A DNA stretch of 64,000 bases from Citrus sinensis (GCF_022201045.2 NC_068557.1:26327501-26391500); one strand, 5' to 3'. Positions 1-10,837 are shown, numbered from the stretch's first letter. A program made the numbers and translations. The notes: generated from the sequence alone by a model not told the origin.

Positions 1-572
1 TTCGAGGGCAAGAAAATCAAATTGTTTTCATTTTTAATACGGAAACTTCATTTTACAGATACAAACATGTAATTTATTTTTAACATATAAATCGTTTTTC
101 ATAAGTGCTAGCATATTTTCATTCTCAAAAATGAAAACAATTTTCTTATTATTGCCAAATTTCCTGATTGGGTTAATTCTAAAAACACGTCAACTAAATG
201 TTTGATAGACTTTATGAATCTATTTCTTATAATTAACAATTACTAATTCCATTTTGCAAGAATTATTAAAATAAGCTTTCAATAATTAAGACCCAATATA
301 CCCTGGGCATAATAAAATAGAAAATGATGAAGGAATAAAAATATGATAAAAGTAAAAACATTTATGTGAATTTTTTTAAATTTTTTTTAATGATTTTACA
401 TTTTTCTTTTAAAAAAATTTCTCAAAGTTAACTAAAAAATTTTTGTCATTGTTTTGTCCAGTTAGCATTTGCTCAGGTAAAATTGGGCTCCAAAGTTAGG
501 ACACCGTAACACAAAAATGCAAAACTTTACACAGAAAGCCATGGGAGCTGTATAGAAGCGAAGAAGAAAGTT
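1..572. other. AT-rich upstream region of the first PPR gene
   Basis: This stretch is very AT-rich with long A and T runs. I see no coding frame, RNA gene or repeat end in it. It should hold the promoter and 5'UTR of the PPR gene that starts at 573, but no single TATA box stands out. Confidence 0.5.
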
Positions 573-1937
573 ATGCTTGTGATCAATCGCCAGCTAAAAC
601 CCACAACAAAATATCAAAATTGCCATTTTATCAAACACTTAAACACATGGGCTTTAGCCATAAAAGATGCTTCCTCATCCAACAACGCCATGCAACTTTT
701 CTCACAAATGCATCGCCAATCGGTTCCCTCCGATAGTTTCTCTATACTCCACATTCTCAAATCATGCACCCATTTCAACAATCTCACTGTTATTCACCAC
801 CTCCACTCTCATATTCTCAAACTAGGTTTCATTTCCCACGTATACGTGGCCACTTCTCTTCTCCATGAGTACGTAGTTACGTCATTCGGGTTCGCACGTA
901 AACTGTTCGATGAATTGCCTGAGAGAAATGCTGTCACGTGGAATACGATGATAAAAGGGTATTCAAAGTCTGGCAACGTTTGCGAAGCGCGTGACTTCTT
1001 CGAACGGATGCCCTTGAGGAATGTTGCATCGTGGTCTGCCATGATTGCTGCGTATTTGAATGCCGGTGCTTATGATCCTGGGTTGAAGCTTTTTCGAGAA
1101 ATGATTAGCAACGAGGGGCTAACACCTGACCAAATGACAATTGGAGCAGTTCTTTCAGGATGTTCTCACTTGGGTTCTGTTGGTTTATTGATGGGGAAAT
1201 CTGCTCACGGGTTCATAGTAAAAAACGAGTGGGAGTTGAATGAGCAAATTGCAACCATTTTGGTTGACATGTACGCAAAGTGCGGTTTCTTAAAGTATGC
1301 CCTCATGGTTTTTGAATTGATGGAGGAAAGGAATGTGATTTCCTGGACTGCATTGATTTGTGGGTCGGCACATCGTGGTTATAGTGAGGATGCATTGTCT
1401 TTGTTCGAAATGATGCAAGCAACGGGAGTGAAACCTAATGAAATGACGTTCACAGGGGTTCTTACTGCGTGCGTGCATACGGGGTTAGTGGATGAGGGGC
1501 GAAAGTATTTCAAGATGATTGATGAAGAGTATGATTTGGAGCCAAGAATTCAGCATTATGGATGCATGGTTGACTTGTTTGGCAAGGCAGGGTTTTTGGA
1601 GGAAGCTTATGAGGTTATTAGAACAATGAGGCTTGAACCCAATGTTATTATCTGGGGTTCTTTCCTGGCTGCTTGTAAGGAGCATAAGCAGTTTGACATG
1701 GCTGAAAGAGTGATTAAGCAGGCATTAAGGATGGTAAAGCCAGAGAATGATGGCGGGGTTTTCACTCTTATTTGTGATTTATATACTATGAATGAGAAGT
1801 GGGAAGGTGCAGAGAGGGTGAGGAAATTAATGCTCAACCAAAATGTGAGGAAGGCTAGGGGATCTAGTGTCATCGCATTACCTGAACCTGATCGTCACAG
1901 CAACTGTCATCATCCTAGGAGAATTTGTTATGCTTAA
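573..1937 (+). CDS. PLS-class PPR protein, E subgroup
   Basis: An intronless frame of 454 residues made of pentatricopeptide repeats. Typical PLS signatures are visible: NAVTWNTMIKGYSKSGN near residue 120, NVASWSAMIAAYLNAG near 150, LVDMYAKCGFLKYALMVF near 230 and NVISWTALICG near 255. The C-terminal part (about residues 355-440, from IWGSFLAACKEHKQ) is an E domain, and there is no DYW domain. Proteins of this class bind single-stranded organellar RNA and usually specify C-to-U editing sites, recruiting a DYW protein in trans. The N-terminus is short and basic with few acids, compatible with organelle import, but I cannot say plastid or mitochondrion. The length is modest for the family. The start is the first ATG of the open frame; no better one is apparent. 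The exact orthologue is not recognised. Confidence 0.88.
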   Translation: MLVINRQLKPTTKYQNCHFIKHLNTWALAIKDASSSNNAMQLFSQMHRQSVPSDSFSILHILKSCTHFNNLTVIHHLHSHILKLGFISHVYVATSLLHEYVVTSFGFARKLFDELPERNAVTWNTMIKGYSKSGNVCEARDFFERMPLRNVASWSAMIAAYLNAGAYDPGLKLFREMISNEGLTPDQMTIGAVLSGCSHLGSVGLLMGKSAHGFIVKNEWELNEQIATILVDMYAKCGFLKYALMVFELMEERNVISWTALICGSAHRGYSEDALSLFEMMQATGVKPNEMTFTGVLTACVHTGLVDEGRKYFKMIDEEYDLEPRIQHYGCMVDLFGKAGFLEEAYEVIRTMRLEPNVIIWGSFLAACKEHKQFDMAERVIKQALRMVKPENDGGVFTLICDLYTMNEKWEGAERVRKLMLNQNVRKARGSSVIALPEPDRHSNCHHPRRICYA

Positions 1938-2387
1938 TTAGTTCTGCTTTCAGTCGTTGACTCTATTTTGTACATTATTTACATTCTTAAGTTGTTACTG
2001 TTGTACAGAAAGAGTAGTCTATCAGTATAATCATTCTTTAGCTAATTTGATTTCAACTTTAATTTTACTGGCGAACGAGCTAAGAGCTCTAACGTGTTTG
2101 AACAATACTATCTTGTGCCACTGTGCGAGGAATGATCTTTAATTTCATGACCATCGAACATACTCTCTTACAGCTCATACGATCCTATTTTGAGCGAACA
2201 TAAGAAGATCATTTCAATTTTTTTAAAGAGAAAAAAAAAAAGAAAAGAAAGAGAACATAAGAAGATGAAACCGAATTACATCCATGGAGGAGGAAGAAAT
2301 AATTCATCATTGTGCGTTCGTCCTACTACTTGGTAGCATAGAAGTATTTAAAGGCTCCGGCGGTTCGGCCTTTGAGTTGAATTTCAT
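1938..2387. other. 3' flank of the PPR gene
   Basis: AT-rich sequence with a purine run of A and G around 2226-2255. It probably includes the PPR 3'UTR. Short open frames here have no recognisable protein features. It ends in the target-site duplication of the adjacent element at 2380-2387. Confidence 0.4.
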
Positions 2388-3086
2388 TAGGGATGGCAAT
2401 AGGGCGGGGTGGGGGTGGGGATGCCTACCCCATTCTCCCATTAAAAATTTTTGCCTCCATTCCCCACCCTATTTCCCAATAAATTTAGTGGGTTGGGGAT
2501 GGAGAATCCCCACGTGGGGAATGATTCCTCTATCCCCACCCAATTCCTCATTTACTTATTTTATAGTAGATATAAAAATTTGATTTCAGTAAATTAAAAT
2601 TTAGAGACTTAAAATAAAACCATCACCATATTATAAAGTATTTAATTTTTTTTAAATCTCTAAAAGTTTGAAACAATATCTTAAAATGATATTAACAGTG
2701 AAAAATATTTAAAGAGATCAGCACTTTAAAAGATAAAAGAAAATATAATAATATTTTAAAATTAAAAAAATATTGTAAGGTTTTCTTTTACTCATATCAT
2801 GTTTATATTACATAAAAAATAAAAAAATTATTAATTGACATTATAGTTGATAAAATAAAAATTATTAAATAAGAATTAAAAATATATTTATATATAATGG
2901 GGATTGGGATTGGGATTGGGGTTGGGGTGGGGTGGGGAGTGCAATACCAAATCTCACCCGGTTAACAATTTGGGAATTACTTTTTCCCTACTCCCCATCC
3001 CCTTCCTAAAAAATTATTAAAAATTTTCTCCATTTAAGGTGTGGCTCCATAGGACTCCAAAGCCGTGGAGAATTTTGTCATCCCTA
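2388..3086 (+). mobile_element. Non-autonomous hAT-like DNA transposon
   Basis: The ends are imperfect inverted repeats: TAGGGATGGCAA at 2388 and, read from the other strand, TAGGGATGACAA at 3086. They are flanked by a perfect 8-bp direct repeat AATTTCAT at 2380-2387 and 3087-3094. An 8-bp target duplication with a TAGGG-type end is the hAT signature. The 699-bp body has a G-rich subterminal block (2402-2420), a second one near 2899-2938, and an AT-rich core with no transposase frame. It is therefore a deletion derivative or MITE moved by a hAT transposase supplied elsewhere. A related copy in opposite orientation lies at 20251-20920. The perfect target duplication suggests a fairly recent insertion. 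Confidence 0.85.
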
Positions 3087-3291
3087 AATTTCATACTGAG
3101 TTTAGGGCCTTTGGGCCAAAGCCGAGCTTTTAATTGTCGTAGGCTGAGTTAGGAGTGGCGTGGTGCTAGCCCAATTACATGTTTTGTTTTGGACTGGATA
3201 TCTGTCACAATTGTTACAAGTGCAAGTGTTGCTATTCTTATTATTGTGGCAGTAACCCATCTATCCTGTTTTATAGCTTTCAAAATTCTGG

Positions 3292-5098
3292 TTGGTGGAG
3301 ATGAGTTCACTGGCATTTTCAGTTGGAAATTGCTCTCTCACTAAACTCACCACACTCAAAACAAGAAGACTCAGTAGACACTTTAATAAAACAGAGGTAT
3401 CAGCCATAAAATTCTCAAGCCAGCAGCAGAACAGTTGCCCTCCTCAAAAGCTGCATCACCTAAATGAGAACCCAACTCCATTTAGGAGAAGAGAAGCAAT
3501 TGGCTTTGGCTTATGTTTTGGTCTTGTTGATGTTGTTCTGCAAACACAACCCAGTTCAGCAGCTGAAGCAGCAGCTCCAAGTCCATGTGAACTAACTGTT
3601 GCTCCTTCGGGCCTTGCTTTCTGTGATAAAGTAGTGGGGGTTGGCCCGGAGGCTGTCAAAGGACAACTGATTAAGGTAATCAATATCTCTTTTTATAACC
3701 TGTTTCTCTTATGTTCATCCAATTGAATAGTTGGAAAATTATATAATTTTGAAATAGAAGAGTTCTGCAAAGCAAAGAGAATCTCATTTTAGTTTGCAGT
3801 AACTTAAAGCTTAAATTCCAGGCTACTCTAGTTAGAATGTGTTCCTGCACCCTAAGTATTGAAGCTATAATATCAAGAAGTTAGCTGTTGCGTATCTAGT
3901 GGTATTTGATTTTTGTCAACGAAACTATGCACAGGCACACTATGTTGGAAAATTGGAGAACGGGAAGGTTTTTGATAGCAGCTACAACCGTGGAAAGCCT
4001 CTAATCTTCCGTCTTGGTGTGGGCGAGGTATGTAACCAATGTGCTAACAAGAGTAATAGAGTTAAGAGTTGGAGTTTGGAATTCGATAATAACCAGCTGT
4101 CTTTCGAAACTTGTTTTCCAATCTTCATCTGGTGGCTGTGGTTTTACAATGGTAGTAAAACCATAATTTGTCAGTTACTTCCCTATCCATGAGATTTAGC
4201 CAGTGACATCCCATCTACATGGATGTATGAAGGTCGGTGATCTATTTTGTTGGTTTTCAATAGGGTTTAAATTCCATCAGAAGCTTGACAATAGTGCTTG
4301 ATAAAGAAATTTGGTTCTACCATTTGTAGTAATAAATGACAAGAAAACTCCTTCTGAAGGGTAGAGTGTGAGTGGGTCAGACAAAGGATTTAACTATTCA
4401 CAGACTGCAATGTGATCTATATTTTATTTTTATTTTTTAACTCCTGTGTGTGCTTGGAATTTGTCACAAGTGGAAATCATATTTTTCATAATCAAGTTAG
4501 GCAACAAACTCAGGAAATATAAATGAAAGATAGGATAATGTTCTTTTTCAAAGTAGTTGGTTTCATTGGTAAGACCTCTTGATCTGGTACAAGAGGTTTG
4601 GGTTCGAATTCCGCTCACATCAGAGTGTAGGAGGGGTTTGGTTTATTGAAGTAATACATATTTCGGTTAAACATATTATCTCGACAACTAATAGGAAGTC
4701 TTATTTTTAATCAATTGGAATAGGTCATCAAAGGATGGGACGAGGGTATTCTAGGTGGTGATGGAATTCCTCCTATGCTTACAGGTATGACGTACTTGTC
4801 ATTATGCACTTTAAAGTTTTACTGGAATTTGGCCATGAACGATGCTAATGTACTTTCTCCAACTTTCTTTAGGGGGAAAACGCATTTTAAAGATTCCTCC
4901 TGAACTTGCATATGGCATGAGAGGGGCTGGGTGCAGAGGAGGTAAGTTCTCATTTTGACTAAACTCGAGTTTTACACAACTGGATTTGCTTGAATATTGA
5001 TCAAGATTGAGATATGTTTCATTTTATGCGCAGGTTCATGCATCATCCCTCCGGATTCAGTTCTCATGTTTGATGTGGAGTTTGTAGGCAAGGCATGA
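3292..5098 (+). CDS. FKBP13: Thylakoid-lumen FKBP-type peptidyl-prolyl isomerase FKBP13
   Basis: Five coding exons: 3292-3675, 3935-4027, 4724-4784, 4873-4941 and 5034-5098, all with GT/AG borders, giving 223 residues. ATG 3301 is an alternative start three codons later. FKBPs isomerise X-Pro peptide bonds. The N-terminus is a bipartite plastid-to-lumen signal: a Ser/Thr-rich transit part, then a twin-arginine RRREAIGFG stretch (near residue 66) with a hydrophobic run, ending at an Ala-rich cleavage region. The mature part begins near CELTVAPSGLAFCDKVVG and carries the FKBP core (VGKLENGKVFDSSYNRGKP, IKGWDEGILGGDGIPPML). Two cysteine pairs, C...C in the N-terminal segment and CRGGSC near the end, match the two redox-active disulfides of Arabidopsis FKBP13, which thioredoxin can reduce. 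In Arabidopsis it interacts with the Rieske protein precursor. Intron 2 holds a SINE-like sequence. Confidence 0.93.
4550..4630 (+). mobile_element. Possible tRNA-derived SINE fragment in FKBP13 intron 2
   Basis: Two spaced motifs resemble an internal RNA polymerase III promoter: an A-box-like TGGTTTCATTGG near 4557-4568 and a B-box GGTTCGAATTCC at 4601-4612. Between them CCTCTTG and CAAGAGG can form a stem. This arrangement is typical of the tRNA-related head of plant SINEs. I do not see a full cloverleaf, a clear 3' tail or target duplications, so a decayed tRNA-like repeat is equally possible. The limits are approximate. Confidence 0.4.
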
Positions 5099-6008
5099 GA
5101 TACGCCTGTGGTCTCTTATGAATGACCATTCGATTGTGTTCCAAGTAATGAGAGTGAAGTATCCATGGATCTTTTATTGCTCGGTTTGTCTTTGTATTCT
5201 ATTAAATTTTACGGGAAATACGGCGTCAGTAATGTAATGTGATATATTTGCAGAAATGTAGTGAAAGAAGTCAGATCTGTACCAAAAACAATCTTAAATG
5301 TTTAAACTTAAGAGAAATGAGCCGATGAATGTATTCAAGAACTCCTGATCAGGAACAATGTCAGAAATATTCGTCATCGATTTGTTTGTGATTCTTTTGG
5401 TGTGCGCTTATACAAGTTGCTTACATGAGTGCGAAGAAACACCCACAAAAACTTTAAGATCATCTAAAATGCCGCACACAGTTATGATAGGCTTTTGGTA
5501 TTACACAAATATAAAGAGAGATAGCGACCAGCAATCTGAGGATTATCACCAGCAGTTGCAGTTCACAAGAAAGTCTAGCAACCTGCCATCAAGGTGATAA
5601 AACAGCCCTTCAAGGATAAGATAAATAAAGTAGCAGAAATGTGAACAACTATAATTTGTAAATATTAAGTTTATTGAGACTTTAGGATTTTTCATTTATG
5701 AAATAAGCTTAGGGGGTAATTCTGACAGTTACAAAAATATCACTTCGAGTCTTTTGACAGAGTCAGAAAGGGAGTAGAGTGTAGAATTTCAATACACTTG
5801 GGATGTGTTGTTGTTTTTCAATAGATTAAGGGGCCAGATGAAATTAACCGTATTTTGTCCAACATATTTTAACCGAACAAACAATTTTGGAAATACCAAA
5901 CCGACACCGTCTTATCAGTTCTATATTAAAAAACAAGAGGAAGTCCACTTGTCAAAACCCTCGGCGGAAACAGAAACCCTAACGCCACCGGAAGCTGAAG
6001 GAAAAAAA
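5099..6008. other. Intergenic region, FKBP13 3'UTR to next promoter
   Basis: The left part should be the FKBP13 3'UTR. The right part, to 6008, holds the 5'UTR and promoter of the small basic protein gene. An open frame runs upstream of ATG 6009 from 5805, but its upstream part has no protein-like composition. No repeat with ends was found. Confidence 0.4.
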
Positions 6009-7496
6009 ATGGCGAAGTCGATGAGATCGAAGAGAGAGAAGAGGCTGAGGGCTATAAGAAGAGAGATAGTGGAGCCTTTCTACGAGAAGAAAGATGAAGC
6101 TAAGTTTGCTGCCCAAGAAGCTGCCCTTGCTGCCCCTAAGCTGCCCGTCCGCTCTCCCAAAACAAACTCTATGGAGATAGCCACTCCCACTGCTACCTCA
6201 ACAGCTGATAACAATATGGGTCAGTTATTAATCTCTTTTTCTTTTAATCCCTTTAATATCCTTTTCGAATTATTGCTTAATACTCGATGCCCACTTGATG
6301 GATTTCAATTTAATGCCTTATCTTTATCGAGTCTTAATTGGGTTTATAAGCTTAGCTCATTTGGTATTCATGCATATCATTCTTTTTAAGTATGCCAGTT
6401 TTGATGAGGTACCTAGATTTTACTGAGGTTAACAGGACGATATGAAAGTATCTGCCAATGGGATCGTACCAATGTTTCTGTTAACCTCTGGTTATTCTTA
6501 TTTATACATACGGTTGTTTATTGTACGAGTAACTAACTTTTATGTCATCTTGGCAATTATGTCTATTACCTCGTGTTGCTCATGTCACTCCCATGTATGG
6601 TAGTGATCATTATCTGAGATGGCTAAATTGTCAAACTGCCAGTAATTATGAGGTTGGTGACTTTCTCTCTGTGTTCAAGTAATCTATTGCTGTTCTTTTG
6701 TTAAATGTCAATGTTTTACTCAGTGAGCAATCTTATTGTATCTAAGTAAATGTTTGGCAGGATTCAGTGTCTAATGTTTATGATGTGGGAAAGCATATTC
6801 CCCAGACCTTGTATAACCCATTACTAAAAGATTGCTCAAACCCTTTATCAAAGGATAAGGAATTTAGCTGTTTGCAGAATGTGTTTAAAATGTGAGTATA
6901 AAATAAAAAGGGAAAATAATATGATTGATGCAGAAGGTAATTAAAGTGTTTTAATCATATTAATTTAACAAAGTATGATTAAGAAAAATGTGATTAGTTT
7001 TCTTGGCAGGGAGTTAGTTTGCTCTCTGAGCTATTAGTGCTTAAAACTGGCACGTGAGGTCAGTTCAGTTTCACTTATGCGTCTCACTTTCTTCTTTCAA
7101 GATGCATTGATTAAATGTTGGTGCTTGTTTGTTGACATGCATAAAATTCAATTCAGTTTTAAGCAATTGACACTACTTCAATCATCTTGTGTATTTTTTA
7201 GCGTCTCATTGTTATGTTAGAAATAATTGTGTTATTATGAATGGTTTTTATCCAAATACTATTATACCAAATTGTATGATTCTGTACTTTTTTTCCCTAA
7301 ACATAATGCCAGATAGTTTTCAAGTATGTACCATGGATTTTGATTTGGTTCTTCTACAGATGTGGAGATGGCTGATGGAACCCAAACCAAGGGCTCTTTG
7401 AAGCCTGTCGGAGGAATAGGGAAGAAGTCCCTAAAGAAGTTGAAGGTGGGAAAGAACAAGCGTCGCGGCAAAGGCAGGAAGAAGCCAAATTTTTAA
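6009..7496 (+). CDS. Small basic LLP-homolog (DUF2423-type) protein
   Basis: Two exons, 6009-6219 and 7360-7496, give 115 residues. The junction is ATGG|gtcagt ... ttctacag|ATGTGG, restoring the frame as NNMDVEMADG. The protein starts MAKSMRSKREKRLRAIRRE, the signature of the DUF2423 / LLP-homolog (learning-associated protein) family, and ends in a Lys/Arg/Gly-rich tail (KKLKVGKNKRRGKGRKKPNF). The middle is Ala/Pro/Thr-rich and probably disordered. Animal and yeast relatives are nucleolar proteins linked to ribosome biogenesis; a similar role here is inference. ATG 6009 was chosen because the conserved N-terminus begins there. The single intron is long, 1,140 bp. Confidence 0.82.
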
Positions 7497-8060
7497 TTAC
7501 AAATATAGATAGTGATACTGATATTTTTAATGTTTTGTATCATGCGGAAATTTTTATATATTTTTTTAATTTCTTACTGAGTGTCATTAACAGTTGGGAG
7601 ATAATGAGAGTGTTGGGAGGATTTTTGACATGTAATTTTTTGGTGAGACTGAGGCTTGTAACTTATTGCATACGAAGTTGAATGTGCGTTTTTTTGAGCT
7701 ATTATTGTGGCCTTGATGTTTCAGGAATTTGAGGTTAACACGTAAACTTGAAAGCATGGACTGAGCTTGTTGGGCAAGCATGCCCTTTGATAGCTTGATG
7801 CAGCTTAGAACATCAAAGGATTGGCTTCACATCAATGTAATATATATGAATTCCATAGCTATCTTCCCTTAGAAATGCGATTGAGCTCTATATTTGGTGC
7901 AGGGTTGAAATGAATTGACATGTGAAATTGGCAAAGTATATTCAAGGAGATGAAACAAAGGACCGTTTTATAGAAAAAGGATATATTACATTCTGTGTAT
8001 TGTAGAACAAGTATTTCGGACCATCTCCGTCTTTATTGCCTTTGCAGTTTTAGCTAGAAG
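7497..8060. other. Convergent intergenic region
   Basis: This lies between two genes transcribed toward each other and contains their 3' ends. On the minus strand, about 7985-8040, one frame reads GNKDGDGPKYLFY, which resembles the acidic stretch before the membrane helix of LRR receptor-like proteins. It is probably a remnant of the C-terminus of the neighbouring gene, though not in frame with it. Confidence 0.4.
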
Positions 8061-10781
8061 TTAGTGTAACGGACTGTGTTTCCCTGGGCATTTGGTAGGC
8101 AGAGGAGCTCCACAGAGCAATGGATTACCCTCATAAATGGAGGGGTCGTTGAAATTTGGCAGTGAAGGAATTTTTCCTGCCAAATTGTTGAAAGACAAGT
8201 TCAACTTACTCAAAGAGGCTAAAGATGACAAGCTTTGAGGAATTGCTCCCGAAAGTTGGTTATGAGATAAATTCAAAATGTGCAATGCTGAAAGATTTCC
8301 AATCTCATCAGGGATTTGTCCTGTTAGATTATTCCATGAAAGATCGATGCTGTTGACATCTGCAATAATGTTGCTATACTCTGGATTTCTTCCTTTCACT
8401 ACCCTCCAGATCAGCTGTTGAAATACCTCACTGTTATTGCCATACACCAATGCAGACAGATTTCCGATGCACCTGGGAATGGCCCCTGAAAAATTGTTGT
8501 GTGAAAGGTCTATGATGTGAAGATTTTGGAGATTGCATAGACGCTGTGGGATGTCTCCACTGAGCAAGTTTGATCGAAGACGGAGCATAAAGAAAGAAGA
8601 TAAATTTTCTGATATCCATAAGGGTAGACTTCCTGACAATTGGTTTCCTCCAAGATCAATGCTGGTCAATCCTGTGCAGTTTTGCAGGGAACATGGGATT
8701 CCGCCACTAAGATTATTATTGCTCAACAGCAATACACTGAGGGAACGTAGGGAACCAAATGAACTTGGGATGCTGCCAGTCAAAGAATTGTTTGATATAT
8801 CAATACCCCAAAACATCTGTGAATGGTACCAACAGTTGGGGAATTCACCAGACAACTTATTGCTTCTAATGGAAAGAATTTGCAGGTCCTCCAAATTGCA
8901 AACGGATGAAGGGATTCTGCCACTAAGCTGATTCCAAGAAAGATACAGTCTCTGCAGTCTTGGCATCAGGCTACCAATGTTTTCAGGTAGAGGTCCTGAA
9001 AAACGGTTGTCCTGGAGAAACAGTTCATCTGCATTTGTAGACCAAAGTGGGAGAGTACCCTCAAAGTGATTGGAACTCAAATCAATGGATCGTAAATTCG
9101 GAGAATTCATCTGCCTTGGCAACTTCCCCTTGATTTGGTTATTCGACAGAATTAGATAAGTGATCTCAGAAGATAATTTTGAAAACCAGTCCCCTGGAAT
9201 AGTGTCTGAGATTCCTACATTTCTAAGAATGACAGAGGTGAGCTCAGTTTGAACTTGAAGCCATACAGGAAAGGAAGGACCAACCTGGCAGTTTTCGATT
9301 TGGATAGATTTGAGCCTGAAAGGAGGAACCCAATTGTAAGAAACATTGAAAACAAATTTTTTTGTTGGTTCTGTTGTGAGACGGAAGCTTTCTAATCTTT
9401 TAAGGTTCATGAACTGAGATTCTTGTAAGATGCCTTCCCAGGAATTTTGGAGAAGGTTTGCTTCAACTAGCTCTGAGAGTTTTCCAAAACTTTCAGGAAT
9501 TGTTCCATTCATCCCGTTGTAGGAGAGATCCAGTTTTCTCAATGATGACAAGTTTCCTATTGATGATGGAATTGAACCCCAGAAAGAATTGCCGGAGAGG
9601 CGAAGATATTGCAAATTCTTCAGGTTTCCTAATGATTTGGGCAGTTCTCCTTCCAGTGAGTTAGAACTTAGATCAAGATATTCTAGGTTGTTTGGCCTGC
9701 CAGAGAAACCATCAAAGAACTCATGAACCTCACCGTTTAAATTATTTGCAGAAAGATCTAGACTCTTCAACCTTCTGAGAATGCCAAAGAGTTTAGGGAG
9801 TTGACCTCCAAGGTCCAAATTATTAGATAAATCAAGGACTTCAAGCAGTTTCAAGTTTGCAAATTCATTAGGAATGTGACCAGTGAAAAAGTTCCATCTG
9901 AGATAGAGCTTTGTAAGGCTAGTAAGACTGAATAACCATGGAGGGATGGCAGAATTGAAAGAATTTTCTGACAAATCAAGGACTGAAATAGAGGTGAAGT
10001 TGATGAATGGCAATGAAAGCGGAATGCCTTGAAGCTGACAATAATGTAACCGTAACTCCACCAGGGAAGGAAGCATATTGACTGCTTGCAGCCAATCTGC
10101 TCCTACGTGGTCCAGTTTCACAAATCCCAGGTTAAGGAGTTTCAAAGAAGAAAGACCTGAGAGCCAGTTCAGGTTCTGTGCATGCAATGCCAAAGAACCG
10201 GAATTGCTGCTGAATGAATCTGCATAGAGATCAAGGTATTGCAAGCTCGACAAACTTCCAAGCTGGGGAGGAATCTCTCCAGAAAATGATGAAAAGGACA
10301 GATTGAGATACCTCAAGTTTTTGAGCTGACCAAAATACTCAGGAATCTCAGCACCTTCAAAATCATTCAAGCTCAAGTCCAAAGTATCCAAGTACTTCAA
10401 ATGCAACAAAGAAGGATTGATCTTACCACCCAAACAAGACCCTTTATAAGCCGTGGAATCGCCTACTCCACCATTGATCAACTGATAGGGATTCCTGAGG
10501 TTGAGTTGTGTGACATGACCACTTTGGTTGTTGCAGTAAACACCATTCCATTTGCAGCAGTCTTGACCCACCCAAGAAGAGAGCCTTCCAGAAGGGTCAG
10601 TGAGACTCTCCTTGAAGGCAAGAAGCCCCTCTCTTTCGGCATCTAAGCACAAGACTTCGACATTAGCATCAGCTAAACAGTGTTTAATGGTACTACCTAG
10701 ATATGAAGACAGAGAAAACAAAATGAGGAATGTGCAAATGCTTTTAAAATGATCTGAGCTGAAACCAGTACAAGCAGCCAT
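8061..10781 (-). CDS. LRR receptor-like protein lacking its membrane anchor
   Basis: A single open frame of 906 residues from ATG 10781. An in-frame ATG at 10826 would add 15 residues, but a TATA box only a few bases upstream of it makes that start unlikely. Order of parts: a hydrophobic signal peptide (ICTFLILFSLSSYLG), an N-terminal cap with CLDAEREGLLAFKESL and a Cys pair in DCCKWNGVYC, then more than twenty plant-type leucine-rich repeats (LxGxIPxxLGNLxxLxxLDLS), a short island near VVKGRNPEYSNIIADVNSIDLS, more repeats, and a C-terminal cap around NPLLCGAPLPTKCPG. It resembles the EIX/RLP class of cell-surface immune receptors. Those normally continue with an acidic stretch, a membrane helix and a short tail. 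Here translation stops right after the cap, so the product would be secreted or the gene is a recent loss-of-function allele. No kinase domain is present. Confidence 0.88.
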   Translation of the reverse strand: MAACTGFSSDHFKSICTFLILFSLSSYLGSTIKHCLADANVEVLCLDAEREGLLAFKESLTDPSGRLSSWVGQDCCKWNGVYCNNQSGHVTQLNLRNPYQLINGGVGDSTAYKGSCLGGKINPSLLHLKYLDTLDLSLNDFEGAEIPEYFGQLKNLRYLNLSFSSFSGEIPPQLGSLSSLQYLDLYADSFSSNSGSLALHAQNLNWLSGLSSLKLLNLGFVKLDHVGADWLQAVNMLPSLVELRLHYCQLQGIPLSLPFINFTSISVLDLSENSFNSAIPPWLFSLTSLTKLYLRWNFFTGHIPNEFANLKLLEVLDLSNNLDLGGQLPKLFGILRRLKSLDLSANNLNGEVHEFFDGFSGRPNNLEYLDLSSNSLEGELPKSLGNLKNLQYLRLSGNSFWGSIPSSIGNLSSLRKLDLSYNGMNGTIPESFGKLSELVEANLLQNSWEGILQESQFMNLKRLESFRLTTEPTKKFVFNVSYNWVPPFRLKSIQIENCQVGPSFPVWLQVQTELTSVILRNVGISDTIPGDWFSKLSSEITYLILSNNQIKGKLPRQMNSPNLRSIDLSSNHFEGTLPLWSTNADELFLQDNRFSGPLPENIGSLMPRLQRLYLSWNQLSGRIPSSVCNLEDLQILSIRSNKLSGEFPNCWYHSQMFWGIDISNNSLTGSIPSSFGSLRSLSVLLLSNNNLSGGIPCSLQNCTGLTSIDLGGNQLSGSLPLWISENLSSFFMLRLRSNLLSGDIPQRLCNLQNLHIIDLSHNNFSGAIPRCIGNLSALVYGNNSEVFQQLIWRVVKGRNPEYSNIIADVNSIDLSWNNLTGQIPDEIGNLSALHILNLSHNQLSGAIPQSLSSLASLSKLNLSFNNLAGKIPSLPNFNDPSIYEGNPLLCGAPLPTKCPGKHSPLH

Positions 10782-10830
10782 AGGTTTTGACAAATTTTTG
10801 TTTATAGCTAAAGCTATTGCACACAAGCAA

Positions 10831-10837
10831 ATTTATA
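10831..10837 (-). promoter_or_regulatory. Putative TATA box of the LRR gene
   Basis: On the minus strand the sequence reads TATAAAT. It lies about 5 bases upstream of the first in-frame ATG (10826) and about 50 upstream of the second (10781). With the usual 25-35 base TATA-to-start distance, transcription would begin after the first ATG, which favours initiation at 10781. This is inference from spacing only. Confidence 0.4.

Noticed and set aside
8061-10781. Reading the LRR gene as a GSO-type receptor kinase
   Set aside because: GSO genes are neighbours of these loci in Arabidopsis, but there is no kinase domain here, and the sequence style is that of EIX-type receptor-like proteins.
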